Position numbers and translations under genes: made by a program
In this document: positions 36,836-45,057 of the stretch, in pieces
Position numbering within the stretch: the stretch's first letter is position 1
Layout of the letters: the number at the start of each line of letters is the position of its first letter
Assembly (NCBI GenBank): GCA_902786545.1
Contig: CADACU010000003.1
Location: 1-64,000 of the forward strand
Reading direction: 5' to 3'
Length of the DNA: 64,000 nt
DNA from: an uncultured Anaerovibrio sp.
GTDB taxonomy: Bacteria > Bacillota > Negativicutes > Selenomonadales > Selenomonadaceae
Notes under the pieces: generated by a model
The model's database searches: none
What the model was told of the DNA's origin: nothing
The model's input: only the letters and a program-made list of their open reading frames with translations

Positions 36836-37636
36836 TTATCTGAGTTTAAATGTAATCCTTACTCTTTTTCTGAAAGAAACTGCCTCACCGTATTCGTTGT
36901 ACGCGGTGGTGTATCGGTATCCCCAGGCAGCCTCCATGGCAGCCTGATCCATTTCACTATAGCCAGAGGAAGACTCCACTTCGGCACTTTCCACTTGTCC
37001 GTCGGTCCCTACCGTTATCCTCACAGTTACTTTGCCATTGATATTCTTTTGCCGCAGATTTTCTGGATAAATAGGCTCCGGAGCCGCAATGAGTTCCGGT
37101 GGAATAGCTGGACGCTTGCCCTGGCCGCTACCGGAGCCACTCCCGGTACCATCACCAGTTCCAGTGCCAGTTCCATTGCCTTTTCCATCGCCACCAAGTC
37201 CGGTACCACTTCCATTACCCGAACCAGTACCATAAAGGCTGCTGCCGCTGCCATCACCGGTACCGCCAACCGCAAAAATTGGGTTAGAAACAGGCGCCAC
37301 CGGAGCGTGGTGTTCCTGTTTAAACTGCTCCTGCTTTTCCGGTTCCTTGGTGAATTTTTCCTCGATTTGCGGTAATTTTTCCTTTTTGTTGTCAATCACC
37401 ACATCATCAAAGGATGGCGCTGGCGGTGGTGGCGCAGCCTCCATGGGAGCCGCTGCACCAGCCGCTCCCGCTGATCCACCTGCATCCATATCGTACAGCG
37501 TGACATCTACCGGCCGTTCTGCCTTGGGAGTTACTATCACAAATAAACCGGAAAGGGATATAAGGGCAAAAATCACCAAATGAACTACCAGCGAGCCAGT
37601 CCAAGCCCGGTATTCCCGTTTCTTATCTGACATCAT
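36836..37636 (-). CDS. tonB: Energy transducer TonB with glycine-rich linker
   Basis: The 266-residue protein has a short cytoplasmic N-terminus, one membrane anchor with SLVVHLVIFALISLSG (about 14-36, including the family histidine), a Pro/Glu/Lys periplasmic stretch (60-116), a glycine/Thr/Ser/Asp tract (124-173) instead of the usual long Pro-rich rod, and a C-terminal TonB domain (about 188-266, PIYPENLRQKNINGKVTVRI). It couples the proton gradient, through ExbBD, to outer-membrane receptors. The ATG at 37636 follows GGGGGA at the exbD end; a longer frame to 37723 would overlap exbD. It implies an outer membrane. Confidence 0.93.
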   Translation of the reverse strand: MMSDKKREYRAWTGSLVVHLVIFALISLSGLFVIVTPKAERPVDVTLYDMDAGGSAGAAGAAAPMEAAPPPPAPSFDDVVIDNKKEKLPQIEEKFTKEPEKQEQFKQEHHAPVAPVSNPIFAVGGTGDGSGSSLYGTGSGNGSGTGLGGDGKGNGTGTGTGDGTGSGSGSGQGKRPAIPPELIAAPEPIYPENLRQKNINGKVTVRITVGTDGQVESAEVESSSGYSEMDQAAMEAAWGYRYTTAYNEYGEAVSFRKRVRITFKLR

Positions 37637-37637
37637 A

Positions 37638-38048
37638 TCAGTTTCCCCCGGAATCAGCCGCCAAGCCAAACTTGGTAACACCTGCTGCCTTAAATTTATC
37701 CAAAAGGCCAATGACCATACCATAATCCAGCATCTGGTCAGCCCGCACTACTACAGCAAAGCGTGGATTCTTGGCATTCTCGGCCTTAGCCCGCATCAAG
37801 AGCTCTTTTTCACTGATCAGCTTGTCCTCCAACCATAAGGAACCATCGCTTTTCATCGTCACCAGATAGGTAACACTCATCTGGGTTTCTGCACTCTGGG
37901 CCTTTGGCATATTGACCGGTATGGTTTTCAGATTAACCATGTACAAAGTGCTAAGCATAAAAAATACCAGCAGGAAAAACATTATATCAATCATGGGGAT
38001 TATCATTACTTCCGGCTTATCGAAGCCGTGACGGTCTCTAATCCGCAT
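37638..38048 (-). CDS. exbD: Biopolymer transport protein ExbD
   Basis: The protein of about 136 residues has one membrane segment near its N-terminus with PMIDIMFFLLVFFML, in which the conserved proton-path Asp is present, and a small periplasmic domain ending GVTKFGLAADSGGN. It works with ExbB and TonB. An ATG at 38048 with GGAGAG upstream is chosen; a GTG at 38057 lies too near that site. It abuts exbB. Confidence 0.93.
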   Translation of the reverse strand: MRIRDRHGFDKPEVMIIPMIDIMFFLLVFFMLSTLYMVNLKTIPVNMPKAQSAETQMSVTYLVTMKSDGSLWLEDKLISEKELLMRAKAENAKNPRFAVVVRADQMLDYGMVIGLLDKFKAAGVTKFGLAADSGGN

Positions 38049-38049
38049 A

Positions 38050-38667
38050 TTACTCACTCTCCTCTGCCATACCCTCCGCTAAGGAGAAGCACTGTTCCAT
38101 ATCGGAAACAATACTGTCAATGCGCTGGGTAAAATAAGCGTGTACTGCCAGAGCAATAATAGCCGTGCACAGGCCCATAGCAGTCGCAATAAGGGCCTCA
38201 CCCACACCACCGGTAATGGCCGTGGCCTGCCCGGATTCGATATTGAAAACGCTAAAGGCGGAAATCATACCACTGATGGTTCCCAATAACCCCAGTAAAG
38301 GTGCCATAGTAACAATTACATTCAAATAGTACAGCCGCTTTCTAAACCTGGTCAAGGCAATACCGGACTGCACCTCAAAAAAGGTTTTCTGAGAAACTGT
38401 CTCATTGCCGGTGAAAGACATCCCCTTGGCCAAAAGCGACGGTAACGCCCCCTTAGTCTTTTTAGCCAGAGCCACAGCTTCATCGGTTTCTCCTCGACTC
38501 ATGCAATCAGCAAAGCTTTGCGCAAATGCTCTCCCAGGGTCAGCACTGCCAAAATACATCCACCGTTCAATGGCAATGGCCACCACAAACATAGAGCAAA
38601 GCAGCAGTACATACATTACCGGGCCGCCCTTCTGGAAAAAATCAATACCTGTCATTATCAAATCCAT
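38050..38667 (-). CDS. exbB: Biopolymer transport protein ExbB (MotA/TolQ/ExbB family)
   Basis: The 205-residue protein has three membrane segments (about 18-38, 105-127, 145-170) and the family motif LYYLNVIVTMAPLLGLLGTISGMISAFSVF, then GGVGEALIATAMGLCTAIIALAVHAYF. It forms the proton channel with ExbD. The ATG at 38667 follows TAGGAGG; the frame to 38727 runs through a hairpin. A TolQ reading is possible by family, but tonB next door favours ExbB. Confidence 0.93.
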   Translation of the reverse strand: MDLIMTGIDFFQKGGPVMYVLLLCSMFVVAIAIERWMYFGSADPGRAFAQSFADCMSRGETDEAVALAKKTKGALPSLLAKGMSFTGNETVSQKTFFEVQSGIALTRFRKRLYYLNVIVTMAPLLGLLGTISGMISAFSVFNIESGQATAITGGVGEALIATAMGLCTAIIALAVHAYFTQRIDSIVSDMEQCFSLAEGMAEESE

Positions 38668-38686
38668 AATTATCCTCCTAAAATAA

Positions 38687-38716
38687 ATGGCCCTTCTGCA
38701 AAAAGCAGAAAGGCCA
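38687..38716 (-). terminator. Hairpin before exbB
   Basis: GGCCTTTCTGC and GCAGAAGGGCC pair around TTTTT; the following minus-strand tail ATTTATTTTA is only moderately T-rich. It either ends the GntP-type permease transcript or attenuates entry into exbB. Confidence 0.55.
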
Positions 38717-38779
38717 TAATATGACATCTTTCACAGCTATCACAGGTCAGACAATAAAAATATAGTTTAAAAAACGAAA

Positions 38780-40195
38780 TTATGCAATACCTGTAATCAT
38801 ATAGAAAATAACACAAAGGAACGGAACAAGGAATTTCATTCCCATCAGCACGATAATATCTGCGTAGGATTCCTTGTGACTGAGACCACAAATGGCCAAC
38901 AGAGTTACCAAAGCTCCGGCATGTGGTACCGGGTCAATACCGATAGAGGCAACCGCTACAATTCGGTGCAGAACCTCCAATGGAATCCCAGCCGCAGTAG
39001 CCAACTGTGCCCACTGCTCACCCAACATGGACAAGGCAATGGTCAGACCGGAGGATGCCGAACCGGTAATACCACACATAACATTGGTAGTAAGCACCGC
39101 CGAAAATAAAGGGCCACCACCGAAATCAAGATTTAAAAGCAACTCCTTAACTACGGCAAAACCACCCAGACTTACTACAACGCAACCAAAAGCATAGCCG
39201 GAAGCTACATTTAAAACAGCACTACAGGAGGAAACCGCCGAATTGTTAATAGTAGGCAGCATACCTTCCTGGAGGCGCAGATGACGACGGGAAATAATCG
39301 CAGCTACAATACTGCTGAGAATCAGGGAAATACTGATGGACCAACCAGCGGAAATCTTGGCTACAGAATGAGCCAGCAGAGACAACTTTAAGCCACCCAG
39401 CGATTCCAGGGAATTTTCATCCCAGTGGAAGCCCCACTCCCAGCCAAAAGGATTGGACAAAATTACATTCAACACAATAACCATCAAAAGTGGCACACAG
39501 GAAATCTTCCAATCAGGATTTGGCAACTTATGACGACGCTGACCAAACTCAATATGGCGGCCATAGCCTTCGCCCTGAGCCTTCAAACGATTAGCCCGAA
39601 ATGAAATCCATCCCCAGCCCATAATGAGGAAAATTGCGCTGGCAAACAAGCCGATTCCAATACCGGACCAAGTAGAGGTTCCAAAATATGATGAAGGGAT
39701 AATGTTCTGAATCTGTGGTGTGCCTGGCAAAGCAACCATGGCAAAGGAAAAAATGCCCATCCACAAGGCTGCCGGCAACAAACGCTTTGGAATATCCGCT
39801 TTTTTGAATACAACTGCACCAAAGGGATACATAACGAAAGCTACCACGAACACAGAGAGGCCACCATAGGTCAGTGCACCGCAGCCGAGAAGCACAGCCA
39901 AAACTGCCCGTTTTTCACCTAAAATCTCAATGATTTTACCGGCTACCGAAGCTGCCATACCGCCCTTTTCCATTAGACGGGCAAACACTGCACCAAATAA
40001 AAAGATTGGATAGTAGTTCTTCACATACTCGGCTGCCTTTGTCATATACAGCTCACTGAAGATTGGCAAAACAGCGTGCTCACTTCCCAGTGCAGCAACT
40101 ACGGCGAACAGTGGCGCTACCAAAATTACGGAAGCCCCACGGTAAGCCATGTACATCAGACCAATAAGCGCAATAAAAATTATTGCTGTGTCCAT
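38780..40195 (-). CDS. GntP-family permease
   Basis: The 471-residue protein has at least ten hydrophobic segments. Its pattern, with LMEKGGMAASVAGKIIEILGEKRAVLAVLLGCGALTYGG, NNSAVSSCSAVLNVASGYAFGCVV, and GITGSASSGLTIALS, matches GntP/hydroxy-acid:proton symporters. Substrate cannot be read from sequence; gluconate, glycerate or hydroxybutyrate-type acids are candidates. It has its own promoter and a GGGGGA ribosome site. The cobalamin riboswitch lies about 440 bases upstream beyond three hairpins. Confidence 0.85.
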   Translation of the reverse strand: MDTAIIFIALIGLMYMAYRGASVILVAPLFAVVAALGSEHAVLPIFSELYMTKAAEYVKNYYPIFLFGAVFARLMEKGGMAASVAGKIIEILGEKRAVLAVLLGCGALTYGGLSVFVVAFVMYPFGAVVFKKADIPKRLLPAALWMGIFSFAMVALPGTPQIQNIIPSSYFGTSTWSGIGIGLFASAIFLIMGWGWISFRANRLKAQGEGYGRHIEFGQRRHKLPNPDWKISCVPLLMVIVLNVILSNPFGWEWGFHWDENSLESLGGLKLSLLAHSVAKISAGWSISISLILSSIVAAIISRRHLRLQEGMLPTINNSAVSSCSAVLNVASGYAFGCVVVSLGGFAVVKELLLNLDFGGGPLFSAVLTTNVMCGITGSASSGLTIALSMLGEQWAQLATAAGIPLEVLHRIVAVASIGIDPVPHAGALVTLLAICGLSHKESYADIIVLMGMKFLVPFLCVIFYMITGIA

Positions 40196-40260
40196 TACAA
40201 AATCTCCCCCTAAAAAATCCTAAAAATAGTTTGAACTATGCTACAAAACGCAACCTCTAT

Positions 40261-40289
40261 ATTAAAGCAATCTACAAAACAAATGTCAA
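40261..40289 (-). promoter_or_regulatory. Promoter of the GntP-type permease
   Basis: Minus-strand TTGACA (40284-40289), 17-base spacer, TTTAAT (40261-40266), about 65 bases before the start codon. Confidence 0.75.
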
Positions 40290-40355
40290 GGCATAAATTA
40301 GCAGTAGGTAACAATAATATAAAACACTTTCCTTATGTTATTATTTTCTATAATT

Positions 40356-40370
40356 ATAACTTCTAGTTAT
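40356..40370. promoter_or_regulatory. Palindrome ATAACT-N3-AGTTAT upstream of the permease promoter
   Basis: A perfect dyad ATAACTTCTAGTTAT sits about 65 bases upstream of the -35 box in AT-rich DNA, an activator- or repressor-site candidate. No regulator gene is adjacent. Confidence 0.35.
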
Positions 40371-40401
40371 TATTATATTCTTAAAAGGCAATTCACCTCA
40401 C

Positions 40402-40445
40402 TGAAAAAGAAAGATAGCTTCCGAGCAGCTCCACCTGCCCGAAAG
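40402..40445 (-). terminator. Third hairpin downstream of the cobalamin riboswitch
   Basis: Minus-strand AGCTTTCGGGCAG and CTGCTCGGAAGCT can pair (13 pairs, two of them G-T) with a 6-base loop and a pyrimidine tail ATCTTTCTTTTTC. Confidence 0.55.
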
Positions 40446-40514
40446 CTAGCGTTGCACAGGGCAACCAATGAATGAAATGTATGAGCAATGCTTTCCTTGC
40501 AGCGCTGAAACCAC

Positions 40515-40562
40515 AAGAAAAAACCTTCTGACAACTCATAATCTGCAAGCTGACAAAAGGTT
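40515..40562 (-). terminator. Second hairpin downstream of the cobalamin riboswitch
   Basis: Minus-strand AACCTT...AAGGTT arms with an imperfect inner stem (TTGTCAG direct copy inside) are followed by TTTTTTC. Confidence 0.55.
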
Positions 40563-40581
40563 ATATGTCATAGGTATTCAT

Positions 40582-40613
40582 AAAAAAATCCTGACTAACC
40601 AAGTCAGGATTTG
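40582..40613 (-). terminator. Terminator of the cobalamin riboswitch
   Basis: ATCCTGAC and GTCAGGAT form a perfect 8-base stem around TTGGTTA, then seven T on the minus strand, about 60 bases after the aptamer. Confidence 0.85.
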
Positions 40614-40639
40614 TACACTAATAAATGCCTAAATCCCCT

Positions 40640-40910
40640 TCCCCATCACTCGCAGGTCAAACGGTGATTGTTAAACAGGCAGTTCTCCTGACTCCAGATC
40701 ATCGCTCCATCACGCCTTCCCAGAATACTCCAGTGACATATTGTGATATCGCTCCCTGACACAGTGGCGGGACCGTGCTGGCATTTAACCAGCTTATCTT
40801 GTTAGGCCATACCCAAGAACCTTCATGAAATAAATTCTGCATCCAGTACATCTGAATATCCAAGAACTTACTTCGTGACAGCTCCTACCGGTAATAGGCA
40901 CCTGTTCCAA
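40640..40910 (-). promoter_or_regulatory. Cobalamin riboswitch
   Basis: The minus strand shows GGTGCCTATTACCGG and GGAGCTGTCACG at the 5' side, CGGTCCCGCCACTGTG in the core and the B12 box GGAGTCAGGAGAACTGCCTG (40676-40695) at the 3' side. These are the conserved parts of cobalamin aptamers. It has its own promoter and a terminator, but no gene follows for about 400 bases. Boundaries are approximate. Confidence 0.93.
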
Positions 40911-40948
40911 TCAATATTAAATTGGTGAAGATTTTCTTCACAGAAATG

Positions 40949-40977
40949 ATAATAGCACTTAAACAAATACCTGTCAA
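40949..40977 (-). promoter_or_regulatory. Promoter of the cobalamin riboswitch RNA
   Basis: Minus-strand TTGACA (40972-40977), 17-base spacer, TATTAT (40949-40954). The start would be near 40942, directly before the aptamer. Confidence 0.85.
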
Positions 40978-41003
40978 CACACAGTTGAAAAAATTCAGGT
41001 TAT

Positions 41004-42155
41004 TTACAGCCGATCTATCCGGATTTTAAGCTGATACTGCGGATAGGCCTGATGGATATCTTCCTCAATCATACACACCACTCGTTCATCACCCAGCTTA
41101 CAGCTGTAAGGAACTGCCACATCAAACACAATACAGCCCGAGGCAGTCAGATGAAAATCGTGAAAGGTAAACAGCGGGTCAATGGACGCCAATACATGGT
41201 ACAGCTTATTTTTTATTTCATTTTGTACAGGGTCATTTTCCACCATAGGGTCAATATGAACGGTCATTGATACCTTGAACTCGTCCCCAATGGCCTGCTC
41301 CAGTTTATCAATAATACCATGGGCATCCAACAGAGTCATATTGGCCGGTACTTCGGCGTGCAGTGACACAAATATCCGCCCCGGACCATAGTTATGAACA
41401 ATCACATCGTGAACACCGATAATTTCCGGTTCCTCCAACACCCGTCGGGTTATGCTGCGGACAAATTCCGGATCAGGAGCCTGCCCCAGCAATGGCTGCA
41501 GGGTATCCTTCGCGGCCCCCCACCCACTGTGCATAATGAACAGGGCTACTACTATACCGGCATAACCGTCGTAGTCCAAGCCCATAACCAGATTCACAAT
41601 CAGGCAAAGAATAACCACGAAGGTCGCTACACAATCACTCAGGCTGTCCGTCGCTGCGGCCAGCATGGCCGGTGAATCAATTTTTTCGCCCAACCCCCGG
41701 TTAAACAACCCCAACAAGAGCTGTAAAGCCAGGGAAATTGTCAGAATGATTACCACCTCCAGCGAAGCCTCCATGGGCTCAGCCGTCAACAATTTCTCCA
41801 CTGAGGAGCGCATCAGCTCTACACCGATAATCAAAATAGCGGCCGCAATTATCAGACCGGCCACATATTCGATGCGCCCATGGCCAAAGGGATGCTCCGG
41901 GTCCGCCGGCTTGGCCGACAGCTGATAACCAAAAATAGTTATCACCGAGGCCCCGGCATCGGCCAGATTATGCACCGCATCGCCAATAATGGCAATGGAG
42001 CCTGAGATATACCCAATAAACATCTTTACACAGCACAGCAAAACATTGACAGCAATCCCCACGCCACCGCTAAGATAGCCATACTGGGTACGGACCTTTA
42101 CATCATTGATATTTTCACTGTCTTTTATAAATTGTCTGGCAATAAAATCAATCAT
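41004..42155 (-). CDS. Cation diffusion facilitator family transporter
   Basis: The 383-residue protein has six membrane segments in the first 210 residues with the metal-site motifs GDAVHNLADAGAS and HPFGHGRIEYVAGL, plus AATDSLSDCVAT. The cytoplasmic part is longer than usual: a first dimerisation domain (about 215-295) followed by a second related stretch to 383. It exports Zn2+, Fe2+ or Mn2+ from the cytoplasm by proton antiport. Its ATG overlaps the stop of the hexosaminidase gene by eight bases. Confidence 0.92.
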   Translation of the reverse strand: MIDFIARQFIKDSENINDVKVRTQYGYLSGGVGIAVNVLLCCVKMFIGYISGSIAIIGDAVHNLADAGASVITIFGYQLSAKPADPEHPFGHGRIEYVAGLIIAAAILIIGVELMRSSVEKLLTAEPMEASLEVVIILTISLALQLLLGLFNRGLGEKIDSPAMLAAATDSLSDCVATFVVILCLIVNLVMGLDYDGYAGIVVALFIMHSGWGAAKDTLQPLLGQAPDPEFVRSITRRVLEEPEIIGVHDVIVHNYGPGRIFVSLHAEVPANMTLLDAHGIIDKLEQAIGDEFKVSMTVHIDPMVENDPVQNEIKNKLYHVLASIDPLFTFHDFHLTASGCIVFDVAVPYSCKLGDERVVCMIEEDIHQAYPQYQLKIRIDRL

Positions 42156-43605
42156 TACTGTTCATCTCTTCCGATTTTGCCCCATACCATCCATCAAAGT
42201 CGTTTATAAATTTTCCCAGGGACTCCTCCGATATTTTGGCTGTACTCTCATTGGCAGCAATCTGCTCCTTGATTTCCCGGAACTTGGCAAACCACTCAGT
42301 CCGTTGTTTCTTGGTGGTTTTGTCCTGTAATATCAGCAGAGCATACTTTTCGGCCTCAGTCATACGCTGGAGCTGTTCCAGCTGCGGTTTGCCTTCATTC
42401 AATGCCTTGGTCGGCAAATTTTTCAGCAAACGGCTTATTGCCCTTGCCCTGGTCTTATTGTTCTCCGTCAGCTTATCCAACATAGCCAACTTTGGTATAG
42501 TGTTCTTGGACTCAACCAGCTTCCACAGTCCAAAATACATACTGCGAAGCTCCGGAGCATCCCGACGGCCAATATGGGCCCAGTTGTTTTCCAGCCGCTG
42601 GGAGTGATTGGCAAAAATCTTCATATCATCGGCCAACTGACCATACTGATCCTGAATCGCCTGGTCCCAAGCTACTTTCTCATCATAATCAGCTGGATTC
42701 AAGGCAAAATCTGCCCCGGTGGCGATAGCAATTTTTGACAGCTCCGGCTTCTCCATTGGATTGATGAAAAAAGCAAAAATATCCTTATTGGTGAGCTTTT
42801 TATCCAGCTTGTCCACCGGCCCCAAAGCCAGTTTTTCCTTCATGTAGTCCGAAACGGGATAATTCCACCAAATTCCCATTTTTTTCCCATAAAGCTGGTT
42901 CACAGCCCGAACCGTGTCCAGCTTCAGCCCATCCGGACACACCTCAGATCCGGTATAAAGCACCATAATATCATCCTGCAGGCTGTTGGCCATTGTCTTG
43001 GTATACTCTGTCACCTGACCATTAGGTGCCATCTGATGCAAGTGATACTCCGTCGGTACCAAAATCAATGGGGCAATATCCGGCCGGGTTTTGACAAAGT
43101 TATCATTTACCCAATTCACAAACTCAGCCTGGCCTTTGGCATTCAGCGTCGGGATATCATCGAAAAACAGGGCAAAATGCCGTATACCAATATCATACAT
43201 AGCCATCAGCTTATTTACCATGGCTGCCCGGTCGTCATAGCAGCCCGGCGGGTTAAAATCAATATCGTTGCCAGGTGAAACGGCAAAAATAATATCAATG
43301 TTCAGCTTCTTCGCTTTCTGGGTCAGCTCCGCCAACTCCTGATATTTGTCGGCGGGATATGGCTGACGCCAGAATTTACGGTGAAACTCATCATCCTTGG
43401 GAGCGTATATATAAGCATTCAATTTTTGACTGGCCATAAACGACAACATATCCAAGCGTTGAGCGTGATTCCATGGCGTACCATAAAACCCTTCCACCAC
43501 ACCTCTCAGTTTAATTTCCGGGCCATTGTCGGCCTGAGCACTTAACGGCAGTTGAAAAATCAACGCCAAGGAAGCCATTGCCAACAAAAGCAATTTCATT
43601 TTCAT
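42148..43605 (-). CDS. Secreted beta-N-acetylglucosaminidase-like protein (GH84 type)
   Basis: The 485-residue protein has a signal peptide (about 1-25, ending SAQA) and a GH84-type barrel: LRGVVEGFYGTPWNHAQRLDMLSFMASQKLNAYIYAPKDD, then GIRHFALFFDDIPT, whose Asp-Asp pair is the catalytic pair of O-GlcNAcase/hyaluronidase-like enzymes, and WWNYPVSDY. The C-terminal 150 residues are helical. It probably releases GlcNAc from glycans or wall fragments in the periplasm or outside. GGGAGGGAAG precedes the ATG. Pairing with a metal exporter is unexpected. Confidence 0.88.
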   Translation of the reverse strand: MKMKLLLLAMASLALIFQLPLSAQADNGPEIKLRGVVEGFYGTPWNHAQRLDMLSFMASQKLNAYIYAPKDDEFHRKFWRQPYPADKYQELAELTQKAKKLNIDIIFAVSPGNDIDFNPPGCYDDRAAMVNKLMAMYDIGIRHFALFFDDIPTLNAKGQAEFVNWVNDNFVKTRPDIAPLILVPTEYHLHQMAPNGQVTEYTKTMANSLQDDIMVLYTGSEVCPDGLKLDTVRAVNQLYGKKMGIWWNYPVSDYMKEKLALGPVDKLDKKLTNKDIFAFFINPMEKPELSKIAIATGADFALNPADYDEKVAWDQAIQDQYGQLADDMKIFANHSQRLENNWAHIGRRDAPELRSMYFGLWKLVESKNTIPKLAMLDKLTENNKTRARAISRLLKNLPTKALNEGKPQLEQLQRMTEAEKYALLILQDKTTKKQRTEWFAKFREIKEQIAANESTAKISEESLGKFINDFDGWYGAKSEEMNSND

Positions 43606-43642
43606 ATACTTCCCTCCCTCGAAGCGAAAAATCAGTTACTGG

Positions 43643-45052
43643 TCAAATTTCCTGCAAAAAGGCCTTGTATCCCTTCATTGTTTCGTATACATCCACCTTG
43701 CTTACAGCTTCCCATGGGGCATGCATACTGAGCACGGCTACACCGCTATCAATCACATTCATACCGTACAGGGCCATTATATAGGCAATGGTTCCGCCAC
43801 CACCCAAATCAACCCGTCCCAGCTCGGCGGTCTGGAAAGTAACCTTGTGTTTCTTCATCACACTGCGGATTTTACCAAGATATTCAGCACTGGCATCATT
43901 GGAGCCTGACTTGCCGCCCCGGCCGGTGAATTTGTTAAATACCATTCCTTTACCGATATAGGCCACATTCTTTTTATCAAAGGCCGAAGCATACAATGAA
44001 TCATAGGCTGAACTTACATCTGAGGACAGCATCCAAGAGTTAGCCAGACACCGGCGCAAAGAAATACCGTTGTATCCCCCCAGGGCATGCAAAACTTCTG
44101 CCACAGTATTCTCAAAGAATTTGGACTGCATACCGGTGGCTCCCACACTGCCGATTTCTTCCTTGTCCACTAAGAGGCAGCAAGCCGTACGCTTTACTTT
44201 TTTAGTGTCCAGCATAGCCATCAGGGATGTGTACGCACAAACCCGATCATCATGGCCATAGGCCAGTACCATACTGCCATCCAGGCCCAAGTCCCGGGCC
44301 TTGCCGGCTGGTACCAGTGTAAGCTCGGCTGAAATAAAGTCATCCTCTTCTATATCATATTTATCCTTCAACAGCTTTAAAATGCCCGCCTTAACCCGGT
44401 CCTTTTCGGCCTCCTTCAGCGGATAGCTGCCAATCAGTACATCCAGCTTTTCCCCTTCAATAACCTTGGTGGCCTTTTTCTCCATCTGCTCCTGAGACAG
44501 ATGAATAAGCAAATCTGTTACACAGAACACCGGGTCACGGTCATCCTCGCCAATGACAATTTCCTGCACAGTACCATCCAGCTTAACTACCACGCCGTGC
44601 AGAGCCAATGGCAAAGTAACCCACTGATATTTTTTGATACCACCATAATAATGCGTGTCAAAATACGCCATGCCACCCGCTTCATACAGCGGATTCTGTT
44701 TTAAATCCAACCGGCAGGTATCAATATGCGCACCCAGAATGGCCATTCCCTGTTCCAGAGACTCGCTGCCGATATTAAACAGCACCATAGCCTTGCCCAT
44801 ACAGGTGGCGTACACCTTATCCCCGGCGGACAATTTTTTCCCCTTGGCTATTATCTCATCAAGATTTTTATAGCCTGCCTTTTCCGTCTGCTTTACCGCT
44901 TCAGCTACACTTTCCCGCTCAGTTTTGCACTGGCTCAAAAAAGCCTTGTAGCCTTCATTCAGCTTGTGCAGGGCTTTTTTCTCTGCCTCGCTGTATTTTA
45001 CCCATGCGGATAATTCCTTTTCGTCCTGTTTCTTGTCCTTTGCCATATTCAA
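43643..45052 (-). CDS. M18 family aminopeptidase
   Basis: The 469-residue protein has the M18 metal-site pattern: GAHIDTCRLDLKQNP (first His/Asp), DKEEIGSVGATGM (Glu pair), and near the C-terminus GRVDLGGGGTIAYIMALYGMNVIDSGVAVLSMHAPWEAVSK (last His). No signal peptide, so cytoplasmic. It removes N-terminal residues, often Asp/Glu or hydrophobic. Six bases separate it from dusB. Confidence 0.93.
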   Translation of the reverse strand: MNMAKDKKQDEKELSAWVKYSEAEKKALHKLNEGYKAFLSQCKTERESVAEAVKQTEKAGYKNLDEIIAKGKKLSAGDKVYATCMGKAMVLFNIGSESLEQGMAILGAHIDTCRLDLKQNPLYEAGGMAYFDTHYYGGIKKYQWVTLPLALHGVVVKLDGTVQEIVIGEDDRDPVFCVTDLLIHLSQEQMEKKATKVIEGEKLDVLIGSYPLKEAEKDRVKAGILKLLKDKYDIEEDDFISAELTLVPAGKARDLGLDGSMVLAYGHDDRVCAYTSLMAMLDTKKVKRTACCLLVDKEEIGSVGATGMQSKFFENTVAEVLHALGGYNGISLRRCLANSWMLSSDVSSAYDSLYASAFDKKNVAYIGKGMVFNKFTGRGGKSGSNDASAEYLGKIRSVMKKHKVTFQTAELGRVDLGGGGTIAYIMALYGMNVIDSGVAVLSMHAPWEAVSKVDVYETMKGYKAFLQEI

Positions 45053-45057
45053 TCCCT

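Noticed and set aside
40200..40640. A short protein gene after the cobalamin riboswitch
   Set aside because: Only a five-codon ATG frame follows the aptamer, and the remaining minus-strand frames are short and lack ribosome sites.
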